DNA of 64,000 bases from Halovivax gelatinilyticus (GCF_024300625.1 NZ_CP101322.1:2059992-2123991), one strand, 5' to 3'; positions 9,323 through 18,197 are shown, counted from the stretch's first letter. Notes: generated by a model from the sequence alone, not told the origin. Numbers and translations: made by a program.

Positions 9323-10243
9323 TCAGGTGCGGGTCGTGTTCCGTTCGAAGAACGCCATCAGTAACTCGTTTACGGCGTCCGGTCGCTCGATCCCGACCAG
9401 GTGACCCGCTCCGTCGATCGGTTCGCACTCCGCGTGAGCGAGTTGCGCGGCGAGCGTCGTTCCGCCCTCGATCGGGGCGAGTCGGTCGGCCCGCCCGTGG
9501 ACGACCAGCGTCGGGAGTCGCACCTCGTCGAGCCAGTCCCCGGCGTCGAAGCCGTTCCAGACGGCCCACTGCGCCTCGCGAACCGCCCGACTCGGTCCCT
9601 GGTCGAGTTGCCACTCGACGAGCCGATCGAACAGGTGCGGATTGCGGTTGACGAAGCGCTCGCTGAAATACGGACGGAGCCGGGTTCTGGCCCGCTGGCG
9701 ATCCGTGTTCCCGTCCGGATCGAGCACCGTCGAGCGAACGTCCGACGGGGTCTCGGGAACGTCACCGCCCGGACTCGTACCGACGAGACCGAGCGACGTC
9801 GCCCGATCGTACGATCGGGCGTACGAGAGCGCGACGGCCCCGCCTAGCCCCTGACCGACGAGGTGAACCGATCGCTCCCCGGTCTCGTCGAGCACCGCCT
9901 CCAGATCGGCGGCGAGGCCCTCGACCGAGTACCCGGCTCCGAGACCGAGCAGCGGTCGTCGGAGTCGACCGGGCAACCGAGCCGCCGGCCCGAGTCCGTC
10001 GGCGGACCGATCGACGCGGTCGGTCTCGCCCGCGAGGCCGCCGTCGGTTCGCACGCCCCGGATGCCGACCCCGCGCGTATCCGGAGCGATCACGTCGTAT
10101 CGCTCCGAGAGCGCCGCGCGCTGCCAGCGCCACGACCAGCGGCCGATCCCGACTCCCTGGAGGAAGACGACGGTTCCCTCGGGGGCTGCGGTTCGGTCGA
10201 CCTCGTAGCGAATCGCGACGCCGTCGCGACTAGTTGTCGGCAT
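9323..10243 (-). CDS. Alpha/beta-hydrolase fold protein lacking the nucleophilic serine
   Basis: A 306-residue protein of the alpha/beta-hydrolase family. I chose the ATG at 10243 (MPTTSRDGVAIRYEVD) because the family's first strand starts there; the frame runs further upstream without family features. The oxyanion-hole region is FLQGVGIGRWSW. The nucleophile elbow, normally GxSxG, reads GQGLG with Gly132 (codon GGG at 9848-9850). The acid (HGRADRLAP) and histidine (GAGHLVGIERP) positions remain. It is therefore probably not an ordinary serine esterase or lipase; it may be a non-catalytic member or use different chemistry. It is convergent with the regulator at 8394 and divergent from priL. 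Confidence 0.8.
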   Translation of the reverse strand: MPTTSRDGVAIRYEVDRTAAPEGTVVFLQGVGIGRWSWRWQRAALSERYDVIAPDTRGVGIRGVRTDGGLAGETDRVDRSADGLGPAARLPGRLRRPLLGLGAGYSVEGLAADLEAVLDETGERSVHLVGQGLGGAVALSYARSYDRATSLGLVGTSPGGDVPETPSDVRSTVLDPDGNTDRQRARTRLRPYFSERFVNRNPHLFDRLVEWQLDQGPSRAVREAQWAVWNGFDAGDWLDEVRLPTLVVHGRADRLAPIEGGTTLAAQLAHAECEPIDGAGHLVGIERPDAVNELLMAFFERNTTRT

Positions 10244-10443
10244 GCGTCGACGTTCGTCGGCCTGGCCCATCAACGCGTCGCCGGTTCTCTGGATTCCGGG
10301 AGATCCGGCTGCACGGCGACCGCCGAGGGTATGGTCACCGCGACCGTTGAGCACCATTCCACCCCGATAGCCGATGGGTCCCTTCAACGCCACATCCGTC
10401 AACCATCGAGTTTATCCATAATCGGGAACATTCGTCGCTAGCG

Positions 10444-11577
10444 ATGAATCCGCGATACGCCCGGTACCCGTTCCTCGAGGCCGCCAAGGAGGCAGTCGCC
10501 TCCGAAGCGGTCGATCTCGTCTCCGTGATCGAGGACGAACCGGCCGTCGTCGAGCGGGCGACCGAGCGCGTCGAGTCCGCGCTCGAAGCGGGCGACGTCG
10601 GCGACCCGGTCCACGAGAGTCGGATCGAGCTATTTTCGTACCCGATCGCGCGCGTGCTCGTCTCGCTCGTCGACGAGCGGGTACTCGTCCGCCGGTACGC
10701 CCGTGCAGAGGGTGCGGTCGCCTACCAGCGTTTTACGGCGGATCTCGAGGATCCGACCGAACTCAAGAGCGTCGAGTCGACGGGACTCGACCTCTCGGAC
10801 CTGCTCTCCGAGTTCGACCTCGAGGGGTCGATCCGCGAGGCGCCGGCGGTCGAAGACGGGCCCGTTCCGACGGACGCCGCCTCCGGGCCGTCCGGCCCTC
10901 GCACAGAGCCGACATACCTGATCGAGGTGGGGACGTACCTGCCGCTGGCCGCCGACTGCTGGGGCGACGAGTGGCGGCTGGTCAACCGGGCGCTCGCCGA
11001 CGGCGAGGTGCCTGTGACGGAGACCGAGTTACTCACGCTCTTTCGCGAAGCCGTCACCCGTCGCGTCGAGGCGGGCCTGCCGTTCGACGTCCCCGACCCG
11101 ATCGCCGACGCGCTCGAAGACGAGGCCGCCGCGCTTCGCGAGCTGGTCGCCGAACTCGAACTCGTCCGCGAGATCGACACGGTGGTCCCGGAACTCTTCC
11201 CGCCGTGTATGAAGGCGCTGTTAGACGACATCCAGAAGGGAGAACACCTCCCACACCACTCGCGATTTGCGATCACGGCGTTTCTCGCTTCGATCGGGAT
11301 GAACACCGACGAGATCGTCGAACTCTACAGGATCAACTCCTCGTTCGGCGAGGAGATGACGCGCTACCAGACCGACCACATCCGCGGCGACACCTCGCCG
11401 ACGGAGTACTCGCCGCCGTCGTGTGCGACGATGCAGTCCTACGGCGACTGCGTGAACATGGACGACCTCTGTGAGCGCATTCCGCATCCGATGGCCTACT
11501 ACGAACAACGCCTCGACGACGAGGACGAAGACGACCTGGAAGACTGGCGCGAGGCCCAGGCGGCCGAAGCGGAGTAG
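10444..11577 (+). CDS. priL: DNA primase large subunit PriL
   Basis: A 377-residue protein matching the archaeal/eukaryotic primase large subunit, which works with the catalytic PriS to make RNA primers. The N terminus (MNPRYARYPFLEAAKEAV) is typical. The C-terminal iron-sulfur domain is complete, with four cysteines at 255 (FPPCMKALL), 327, 336 and 343. The HLPHHSRFAITAFL segment before the second cysteine is also characteristic of the family. A TATA-like TTTATCC at 10411-10417 lies about 30 bases before the ATG, so the transcript is probably leaderless. The small subunit is not in this window. Confidence 0.96.
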   Translation: MNPRYARYPFLEAAKEAVASEAVDLVSVIEDEPAVVERATERVESALEAGDVGDPVHESRIELFSYPIARVLVSLVDERVLVRRYARAEGAVAYQRFTADLEDPTELKSVESTGLDLSDLLSEFDLEGSIREAPAVEDGPVPTDAASGPSGPRTEPTYLIEVGTYLPLAADCWGDEWRLVNRALADGEVPVTETELLTLFREAVTRRVEAGLPFDVPDPIADALEDEAAALRELVAELELVREIDTVVPELFPPCMKALLDDIQKGEHLPHHSRFAITAFLASIGMNTDEIVELYRINSSFGEEMTRYQTDHIRGDTSPTEYSPPSCATMQSYGDCVNMDDLCERIPHPMAYYEQRLDDEDEDDLEDWREAQAAEAE

Positions 11578-11658
11578 CGACGACGTCGCGGTTCGCGACG
11601 AAGTGCGTGTGAGTGTCGATGTGCGTGTGACCGTCATTACGGCCGAAAAAATGGGTAC

Positions 11659-11904
11659 TTACGACGCCGCGTCGGCGTCTTCGTCCGGGGGCGTCGGATC
11701 GGAGACGGTAAAGGCCAGGATGGTGCCGACGACCGTCACGAGGACGATGAAACCGACGATCGTCGCGATCATCATCGGCGCCCCATCCTCGCCCAGGAAC
11801 TGGCCGGTGCCGTAGGTGAGACCGACCCAGGACATCGCCCCGAGCATTATCAGGACGCTTCCGACCGCGGCGGTGATCTCGACGATTCGATCGCGTTCTA
11901 GCAT
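11659..11904 (-). CDS. Small membrane protein with two transmembrane helices
   Basis: An 81-residue protein from the ATG at 11904 (MLERDRIVEITAAVGSVLIM). The frame continues upstream to 12045, but that part is Arg-rich shadow sequence. Two hydrophobic helices (about 8-28 and 42-66) are joined by a short loop (GTGQFLGEDGAPM), and the C-terminal tail is acidic. It resembles small conserved haloarchaeal membrane proteins of unknown function. It is convergent with priL. Confidence 0.7.
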   Translation of the reverse strand: MLERDRIVEITAAVGSVLIMLGAMSWVGLTYGTGQFLGEDGAPMMIATIVGFIVLVTVVGTILAFTVSDPTPPDEDADAAS

Positions 11905-12271
11905 ACCAGAGGATTCGCCGGTTCGGACAAAAGCGTGTCGAAGCGACAACTCGGGCGTGTCGACGAAGACACGCCCGTCGACGCGACTGCCGACTACTAC
12001 CCGTCGTCGCCGTTTCGACCGCCGATTGTCGTCCCGTTCTGTCACCGCTTCGTCCGCTGACGGCCGTCCGTTTCACCGCCGCTTCGACCGCTGTAGTACG
12101 TTGTGACGTGCCACCGCATTTCGGCCGCTGTGCACCGTCTCTGTCGGCCGAATCGGGCCTTGCTCACGCAAGCGACGGCGTATCCCTCGGGCGGTTCCTC
12201 TATTCACCGAGAATCGCCCGTCGAACGCCTCTCACGAGACGCCACAGAAACCCACCAGCGTCTTCGAAATC

Positions 12272-12898
12272 ATGTCACAGACAGCCTCTCCGAAAACGTC
12301 GCTGCCCGTTCCCGACGCCGACCGCCTGGACGAGCGATCGCGTCGCGCACGAACCGAACAGATGTCCGTCCTCGCCCTCGGCGACGGCCTCTACGAGGTC
12401 GAATCCGAGAGCGGCGAGACGTACCTGGTCGACGCCACCGCCGGGCGGTGTAGCTGCCCGGACCACCTCTTTCGCGGCGCGCGCTGTAAGCACGCCCGCC
12501 GCGTCGCGATCGATATCACCGAGCACAGAGCGCCGCCGCCCGGCCAGCTCGCCGCGCCGTGTACCGACTGCGGCGAGACCGTCTTCGTCGACGAACCGAT
12601 CGAGGAGCCGGTTTATTGCGAGCGTCACGCCCTCTCGCCCGGCGACCGCGCCCGCGACCGGGAGTCGGGCGCCGTCGTGACCGTCGTCGACGTCTCCGAC
12701 CGTCGAGCCGACGCGACGCGGATTCCGACCGTCGGCGAATCCGTCGCCGCCTACGGGACGAACGAGGCCTACGATCCGGACGTGCCCGTCGTCGCCGCGG
12801 TGTACCCGCACGCGACGGTCCAGCGAAACGGACCCGTCCCGAACGAACTGCGGGTGTATCTCTTCCCGCGGACCCGGCTCGAAGCCGTCGAGGCGTGA
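12272..12898 (+). CDS. SWIM zinc-finger protein
   Basis: A 208-residue protein. Residues about 45-75 hold a SWIM zinc finger: CSCPDHLF followed by CKHARRV, the CxCx(n)CxH pattern, a module for nucleic-acid or protein binding. A second probable zinc site is CTDCGE with CERH about 20 residues on. The C-terminal domain has no recognised fold. The start at ATG 12272 lies in a plausible context. SWIM proteins in archaea are often linked to recombination, but no such link is visible here. Confidence 0.82.
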   Translation: MSQTASPKTSLPVPDADRLDERSRRARTEQMSVLALGDGLYEVESESGETYLVDATAGRCSCPDHLFRGARCKHARRVAIDITEHRAPPPGQLAAPCTDCGETVFVDEPIEEPVYCERHALSPGDRARDRESGAVVTVVDVSDRRADATRIPTVGESVAAYGTNEAYDPDVPVVAAVYPHATVQRNGPVPNELRVYLFPRTRLEAVEA

Positions 12899-12986
12899 CC
12901 GATCGCCTTCTCGTCTCGGCGGTTCCGGCCAGACTGAACGGTGAGAAACGGACGCGTCGTTTTTCTGACCCCATTTTATCGTCCAT

Positions 12987-13002
12987 CGGTTCGAACGAAC
13001 CG
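12987..13002. promoter_or_regulatory. Perfect palindrome upstream of the acyl-CoA dehydrogenase
   Basis: CGGTTCG-AA-CGAACCG is a 7+2+7 perfect inverted repeat ending two bases before the ATG at 13005. A TATA-like ATTTTATC lies at 12972-12979. Its position, overlapping the likely transcription start, fits a repressor operator. Confidence 0.4.
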
Positions 13003-13004
13003 GT

Positions 13005-14936
13005 ATGACACGTCCATCCGCCGACGGACCGATCGAGTTCGGTCGGTTCGACCGGGCCGATCGAAACTACTGGACGCTCGATCCGACGCTGCAGCGCGAA
13101 CTTCGTCGGGTCCTGCGTCCGGGCGAGTTCGAGTGGGCCGAGTCGCGCCTGGAGTCGTTCGGCGAACTGATCGGAACCACCGTCGCCGCGAACGCAGACC
13201 GCGTCGACGCGACCGGCCCCGAACTCGAATCCCACGACCGCTACGGCGAGGTACACAATTTCGTCAGGTACCCGCCCGAGCAACTCGAGAACGATCGGCT
13301 GGTCTACGAGCGCGGGATCGTCGCCGACGCGTTCGACTCGCCGCTCGACCGCGAGGAACCCACGGCGCTATCGCACGCGCTCGGCATGCTCGCACTGCTG
13401 TGTTACGCCGACGCGGGCTTTGGCTGTCCCGTCGCGATGACGATGGGCGCCGCGCTGGTGCTAGAGAAATTCGGCGACGAGTCGACCGACCCGTACTACG
13501 AGGCGCTCGTCTCCCGGGAGTACGACGAGCTGATCGAGGGAGCGATGTTTCTCACCGAGGAACAGGGCGGCAGCGACGTCGGCGCGATCGAGACGGAGGC
13601 CGTCTACGACGAGGAATCGGGCTACTGGCGGCTCTCTGGTGAGAAGTGGTTCTGCTCGAACATCGATGCCGAGGGGACGCTCGCGCTGGCCCGGACGCCC
13701 GAGGCGCCGGACGGGACGGCGGGACTCTCGATGTTTCTCGTCCCGCACGCGGACCCCGACGCGGGCGTCCTGACGAAGGGCGATCGGTACGGAGCCGGCT
13801 CGTCTGACCCGTCCGGCGCTGCGCTGAACGACCAGCTGTACCGCCGGCTGAAGGACAAGCTGGGGACGATTTCGGTGCCGACCGGCGAGGTCGAGTTCGA
13901 CGGCGCGAAGGCGCTTCTCGTCGGCGAGGAGGGCGAGGGCTTTCGCCAGATGGCCGAGATGCTGAACGTAGAGCGGCTGGCGAACGCCGCGGCCTCCTGC
14001 GGGATCATCGGTCGCGCGCTGCTCGAGAGTCGGATTCACGCGGCCAACCGCGAGGCGTTCGGCTCGCCGATCGACGAGTACCCGCTGATGCGCGAGGATT
14101 TAGTCGACATGACCGTCGACCACGAGGCCGCGACGGCGTTCACGTTCGATTCGGCGGCGCTCCTCTCGAGGCGCGAACGACACGAGCGATCCCGTCGCTC
14201 CGAGCGCGACGCCGATCGGGCCGCGATGTCGGCGGCCGAGGCCGAGTTCGGCGACGAGGAGACGGCGGCTGCCCTGACCGGTCCGACCGATCCCGATGAC
14301 GCGTACCGACTCATGCGCGCGTTGATCCCCATCGCGAAATTGCGGACGGGACGGATGGCCGTCGACACGGCCTCCTACGCGATGGAGATTCAGGGCGGCA
14401 ACGGCTACGTTTCCGACTTCGTCACCCATCGCCTGCTCCGGGACGCCCAGGTACTTCCGATCTGGGAGGGGACCGAGAACGTCCTCTCGCTGGACCTGTT
14501 GCGAGCGCTCGACCGCGAAGCGGCGCACGAACCGCTGCTCGAGACGATCGACGAACGATTGCAGTCTGTCACGCATCCGGCGCTCGAAGCGGCCGTCGAG
14601 GTGACGCGAGACGAGTACGTCGACCTCTCGGAGGCGCTCGTCACGCTGGCCGGGTCGGACGCCGACTACGCCCAGCTCTCGGCGAAACGGCTGGCTCACT
14701 ACGTTTTCGACGTCTACACGGCCGCGCTGTTGCTCGCCGAAGCGCAGGTTGAGCTGGATCGCGACGAATCGGACGGCGGCCCGAACGGACGCACGGCGCT
14801 CGTGGCTCGCCGGTTCGTCGAGACGCACCTGCGCGACCGGGCGGCCCGCGGGATCACGAGCGAGGACCGGTTCCCGATCGAGCACTTCGACGCGGTGGTT
14901 CGGTACGCGCCGGTCGAGCCGGAGAATCTCCCTTGA
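13005..14936 (+). CDS. Acyl-CoA dehydrogenase family protein
   Basis: A 643-residue flavoprotein of the acyl-CoA dehydrogenase superfamily, at the long end of the range, closer to AidB-like and long-chain members. Family signatures are FLTEEQGGSDVGA (flavin/substrate loop), EIQGGNGYVSDF and LPIWEGTENVLSLDLLRAL in the C-terminal helical domain. An extra C-terminal helical segment of about 130 residues follows. The expected reaction is alpha,beta-dehydrogenation of an acyl-CoA with transfer to an electron-transfer flavoprotein; the substrate cannot be read from the sequence. No beta-oxidation partner is adjacent. Confidence 0.9.
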   Translation: MTRPSADGPIEFGRFDRADRNYWTLDPTLQRELRRVLRPGEFEWAESRLESFGELIGTTVAANADRVDATGPELESHDRYGEVHNFVRYPPEQLENDRLVYERGIVADAFDSPLDREEPTALSHALGMLALLCYADAGFGCPVAMTMGAALVLEKFGDESTDPYYEALVSREYDELIEGAMFLTEEQGGSDVGAIETEAVYDEESGYWRLSGEKWFCSNIDAEGTLALARTPEAPDGTAGLSMFLVPHADPDAGVLTKGDRYGAGSSDPSGAALNDQLYRRLKDKLGTISVPTGEVEFDGAKALLVGEEGEGFRQMAEMLNVERLANAAASCGIIGRALLESRIHAANREAFGSPIDEYPLMREDLVDMTVDHEAATAFTFDSAALLSRRERHERSRRSERDADRAAMSAAEAEFGDEETAAALTGPTDPDDAYRLMRALIPIAKLRTGRMAVDTASYAMEIQGGNGYVSDFVTHRLLRDAQVLPIWEGTENVLSLDLLRALDREAAHEPLLETIDERLQSVTHPALEAAVEVTRDEYVDLSEALVTLAGSDADYAQLSAKRLAHYVFDVYTAALLLAEAQVELDRDESDGGPNGRTALVARRFVETHLRDRAARGITSEDRFPIEHFDAVVRYAPVEPENLP

Positions 14937-15302
14937 GCGGATAGCGCGCCCACGTACGTTCGACGCAATCTCACCGCTGTCACAAGATCTCCCGACGCTT
15001 CCGACGTCATTACGAAAAACACGGCACGAAATCAGCTTTTAGTCGACTTTGGCCCAATTCCGTCGATACTGATACCGTTTCGCCACATTCGTTGCTGAGA
15101 CGGTTGGAACGTTGGCAGTTCGTCACCGCCGTTCAACCGCATCTAGCAGGGGACCTACGTTAAGGCTACCATCTGAACCCCGTTCCGATAAAATCTTTCC
15201 TTACTAAAAAGAGTTACAATATTTCCTAGTATAATGAGATTGAGGGTGATGCTATAGGCAATCAAAACATTTAATAGTTGGTCAATTGAAGTGCCGAATG
15301 CA
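14937..15302. other. Intergenic region upstream of the halocin-like gene (366 bp)
   Basis: No convincing gene. The right two-thirds become AT-rich compared with the neighbourhood, with several TTTAAT, TAATGAG and TATAGG stretches. This supports a separate promoter and possibly a different origin for the following gene pair. Confidence 0.5.
15270..15276 (+). promoter_or_regulatory. TATA-like box of the halocin-like gene
   Basis: TTTAATA lies about 30 bases before the ATG at 15303. This is the usual haloarchaeal distance for a leaderless transcript, and it supports that ATG over the in-frame GTG at 15291. Confidence 0.55.
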
Positions 15303-16217
15303 ATGTCCGATAAAAATGACCAACCAAATCGTCGAACAGTGTTGAAGTCAATGTCGGTCGGGGCGGCTGTGTTCGGATCGACTGCAATCGGGGCAGGTTC
15401 TGTTGCTGGACAAATTATCGAGGATGAGACCGACGTTTCGATCCTCGAATACAACGAGCTAGATCGAGAAACGATCAGCACCGACCGATCGCTTGTTCGT
15501 AATCATCCGGCCGTGTCCCAGTTCGAAGCTCACTTTAGCGCGTACGAGCTCGAATTCCGGAGTGCAAGTGGATTCAGCGTAGTCACGGACGACCCCGCAG
15601 TCAACGAGGCAACTCCCCGGATCGTATTGCTCGGCTACGCTGACGAACGCTTCGATCCCGATCCCACAGGTCCCGTCGAGATACCTGGAAATAGCGGCGT
15701 GATAATTGCCCAACTCGAAACGCACTCCGACGGCAGCCGGGTGGTCTCAGCTGCACCGTTCATCGCAGAGCAGCTGTCCACCGCTTCTACTCGTTTAGAT
15801 CTCACCTTCCAGATAAAAACGCTCGAACAGCGCGGTCGGGACACCAATGGCGTTATCAGTTCTGATGAGGCTGCTACCATGGATCTGAACGAACGAGTGC
15901 AGGATCAGGTCACCGTCGGTACTGATTCGGTATCGCCTGCCCTCGACAGTGACGCCGGAACTGAAAGCGTCAGTGATCTTATTGGATACCTCTGTGCAGG
16001 GACCTGTACACCCATGGTTCTCTACATCTGTGACAATGCGAGTGGTAGCGTGTCCAGACGAACCTGCGTGAGTGCCTGTTTCAGGTTCGTCACGAATCCC
16101 TGGCTCCTCGGTGCCTGTGGAGGCGCCTGTTTGATCCTGATCGATTTCATCAATGATCAGGGGTGTGCGGCTGGTGCAGGTACAATCTGTGCCGCATTTT
16201 GCTCACAGGCGTCCTAA
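15303..16217 (+). CDS. Halocin-C8-like precursor: Tat signal, putative immunity domain, ten-cysteine C-terminal peptide
   Basis: A 304-residue protein from the ATG at 15303. A Tat signal (NRRTVLKSMSVGAAVFGSTA, residues 9-28) directs folded export. Residues about 40-225 are an acidic, cysteine-free domain, in the position held by the immunity protein HalI in the halocin C8 precursor. The last 75 or so residues are hydrophobic, Gly/Ala-rich and contain ten cysteines at 231, 235, 243, 255, 259, 272, 276, 288, 296 and 300. Halocin C8 has the same overall plan (precursor about 280 residues, C-terminal peptide about 76 residues, ten Cys). The spacing here, 3-7-11-3-12-3-11-7-3, is symmetric and differs from halocin C8 as I recall it. 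Low GC and promoter structure set it apart from its neighbours. Antimicrobial function is inference. Confidence 0.72.
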   Translation: MSDKNDQPNRRTVLKSMSVGAAVFGSTAIGAGSVAGQIIEDETDVSILEYNELDRETISTDRSLVRNHPAVSQFEAHFSAYELEFRSASGFSVVTDDPAVNEATPRIVLLGYADERFDPDPTGPVEIPGNSGVIIAQLETHSDGSRVVSAAPFIAEQLSTASTRLDLTFQIKTLEQRGRDTNGVISSDEAATMDLNERVQDQVTVGTDSVSPALDSDAGTESVSDLIGYLCAGTCTPMVLYICDNASGSVSRRTCVSACFRFVTNPWLLGACGGACLILIDFINDQGCAAGAGTICAAFCSQAS

Positions 16218-16344
16218 TTAACATCCTATAGTAAACTTTCCTTCGGAACCGTCTCGACCACTCACATTTCTTTCGGTAGAAGGAAATAACTCCGCCGACC
16301 GGGTTGGAAAAAAGTTAAATGCATGCCAACGGTACTTGCGACAC

Positions 16345-17064
16345 GTGACTTCCGATAGATCATCCATCGATCACGTTCGATCGCCCGCAAAACTAGTATT
16401 CTACCTGGCATTCGCCGTTGTTCTGTATCTAGCGTTCGGATCACTCGGACTGTTCATCGTCGGTCTGTTGTTCGTGATCGAATTAGGTCGCGTTCTGGTC
16501 ACTGGTGACGTCGACGATCGGTACGTCGTCAATCTGCTGCTAGGGACACTGACCATCGGTGGCTCGCTCGTCTGGATCTGGTTGGCTAGCGAATCTGGTC
16601 ACTCACTTCTCTGGCCGAGTCTCGTCCTCTTCGGCGGCCTGTGGATGATTCTAGACACGCGAGTAGCGCGCCTGACGGCTACCGAACCCGGCGGATCGAC
16701 CACCGACCGACGTGCTGTCGACGAATCGGTCTCTGATGTCGAGTTACTGGTCACGATGCAGAACGCCCGACTACTCACGCGGGAAATGCGCACGGCTCAC
16801 GACCCGTTGACCGTCACGCAACTTGCCGATCGATGTACACTCCACGAGGAACGGGTAGCTGACGCGATTCGCTTTCTCAGCGAAGATGGAACGGTCTATC
16901 CGGTCGAGTCGGCGAGGCCCGACCAGACTCGGTATGCGATCGACGAATCCATGCTGGGCGCGTCGTGGGCGTACAGTCAGCTCCGGTACGGTACGAAACG
17001 GGGATTAAGGCGCATCGGACATCGCGTTGCCAGACCGCTTCGCTTCTATTTGAATCGGGGATAA
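16345..17064 (+). CDS. Membrane protein with C-terminal winged-helix-like domain
   Basis: A 239-residue protein from a GTG at 16345; a TATA-like GTTAAAT at 16314-16320 supports it, though an upstream TTG is also in frame. Residues about 15-115 hold three or four hydrophobic helices (FYLAFAVVLYLAFGSLGLFI; GTLTIGGSLVWIWLA; LLWPSLVLFGGLWMIL). The cytosolic C-terminal half looks like a winged helix (LTVTQLADRCTLHEERVADA then a wing-like strand). It follows the halocin-like gene by 127 bp with its own promoter. It could be a regulator or a membrane immunity or sensing partner, but I do not recognise the family. Confidence 0.65.
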   Translation: MTSDRSSIDHVRSPAKLVFYLAFAVVLYLAFGSLGLFIVGLLFVIELGRVLVTGDVDDRYVVNLLLGTLTIGGSLVWIWLASESGHSLLWPSLVLFGGLWMILDTRVARLTATEPGGSTTDRRAVDESVSDVELLVTMQNARLLTREMRTAHDPLTVTQLADRCTLHEERVADAIRFLSEDGTVYPVESARPDQTRYAIDESMLGASWAYSQLRYGTKRGLRRIGHRVARPLRFYLNRG

Positions 17065-17127
17065 CGCCCCGTCGACGAATTGTTTCGGACGTCGGAGATT
17101 GTTGCTCTCCATTCCGCTCCGTGACGC

Positions 17128-17561
17128 TCAGCGAACGACGGTGACCGGCATCGACGCCCGGCTGACCACCTGCTCGGCGACGCTGCCAACCAGCACGCGA
17201 GCGACGCCCTCCCGGCCGTGGTTACCGACGACGATATGGTCGGCGTCGTGTTCGTCGGCGAAGCGGACGATCTCGCGACCCGGTTTGCCGGCAGCCGTCT
17301 CTACCCTGACGTCTCGCTCCGTCGGACCGATGACCGCTTCGACGTCGCCGAGAGGTCCGTCCGCGTCTCGTCGCAAAGCTCCTTTAGCTTCTCTCTCTGG
17401 CGAGTTCGAAGCCGGCCTCGGTGGCGCCGTCGGCGACCTCGATCACTCGAAGTAAGAGATCTCGTCGTCGGGGTGGCGGCAATGCGGAGTGCCTTCTGGG
17501 CCGGTTCGGAGCCGTCGTACGCGACGAGAACGGTCAGGCGCGACGGTTGGACGTCCGCCAG
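17128..17561 (-). pseudogene. Decayed universal stress protein (UspA) gene
   Basis: Read leftward, the DNA encodes in successive frames the parts of a UspA protein: RLTVLVAYDGSEPAQKALRI near 17480-17545, then LLRVIEVADGATEAGFELA near 17405-17450, then DRDVRV-type sequence through the nucleotide-binding loop HIVVGNHGREGVARVLVGS and the final SRASMPVTVVR ending at 17128. At least two frameshifts (near 17443-17480 and 17376-17402) separate these blocks, and no ATG or GTG start is in frame at the 5' end. The gene is therefore broken, unless the assembly contains several errors. It follows hjc by about 25 bp. Confidence 0.8.
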
Positions 17562-17586
17562 TGAATATCGTTGGGTCCGACGGTCC

Positions 17587-18111
17587 TCACTCCAGCAACT
17601 CCGCGGCCTCCTCGACGTCCATGATTCCCTGTTCGACGGCGTTCAGAACCCGAACGATCTCCGGGTCGGGTCCCGCGGACTCGCCGCCGTCTCCCACCTC
17701 GTCTAAGGTCACCTTCTCGCTCACGCCGACGAACTCGTCGAAGTCGGTCCCGTCGGCGATGGCGGTCTCCTTCTTGACGCGGTAGTTTCCGCCGTCGGTG
17801 TGGTGGAGGTCGCCCGGGTGGAAGAAGTACCAGTCTTCACGGTCGAAGCGGACGCCGATTCGGGGTTTCGCGCCGAAGTTTCGCGCGAAGTAGATGAGCG
17901 CCTCGACCTCTTCGCCGGTGAGATAGATCGGGTTGCCCGAACTCGATTTGGCCTCGATCGCGTAGAACACCTCGCCGTCGCCGGCCAGCACGTCCGGCAG
18001 TTCGCGTTCGGTCGCAGAGCCGCTGGCGGGTGCGCGCATGACGGCGAACCCGGCCTCGTCGAGCCGGTTGACGAGTTCGCGCTCGCGTCGGTCACCCTTC
18101 GCCTGAGACAT
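17587..18111 (-). CDS. hjc: Holliday junction resolvase Hjc
   Basis: A 174-residue protein of the archaeal Hjc family, which cuts four-way junctions during recombination. The nuclease core is present: Glu10 in [12 protein letters not shown], Asp40 in [10 protein letters not shown], Glu53 and Lys55 in [10 protein letters not shown]. The [19 protein letters not shown] segment is also typical. A C-terminal extension of about 50 residues ([20 protein letters not shown]) is helical and probably haloarchaeal-specific. The ATG at 18111 starts right at the family N terminus ([14 protein letters not shown]). Confidence 0.95.
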
Positions 18112-18197
18112 AGCCTATCTCACGAGCGCGTCCCCTTAAACTGGCCGACACCGATCCGGTGGCAGTACAACGCGGGTCATCGGTGACCCGACGGCGC

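Noticed and set aside
15155-15481. Minus-strand 108-residue frame across the halocin-like promoter
   Set aside because: It overlaps the Tat signal of the halocin-like gene in antisense, and its composition reflects the AT-rich promoter.
17218-17706. Plus-strand frame of 162 residues
   Set aside because: Antisense to the decayed UspA gene and hjc; composition is Arg-rich and without motif.
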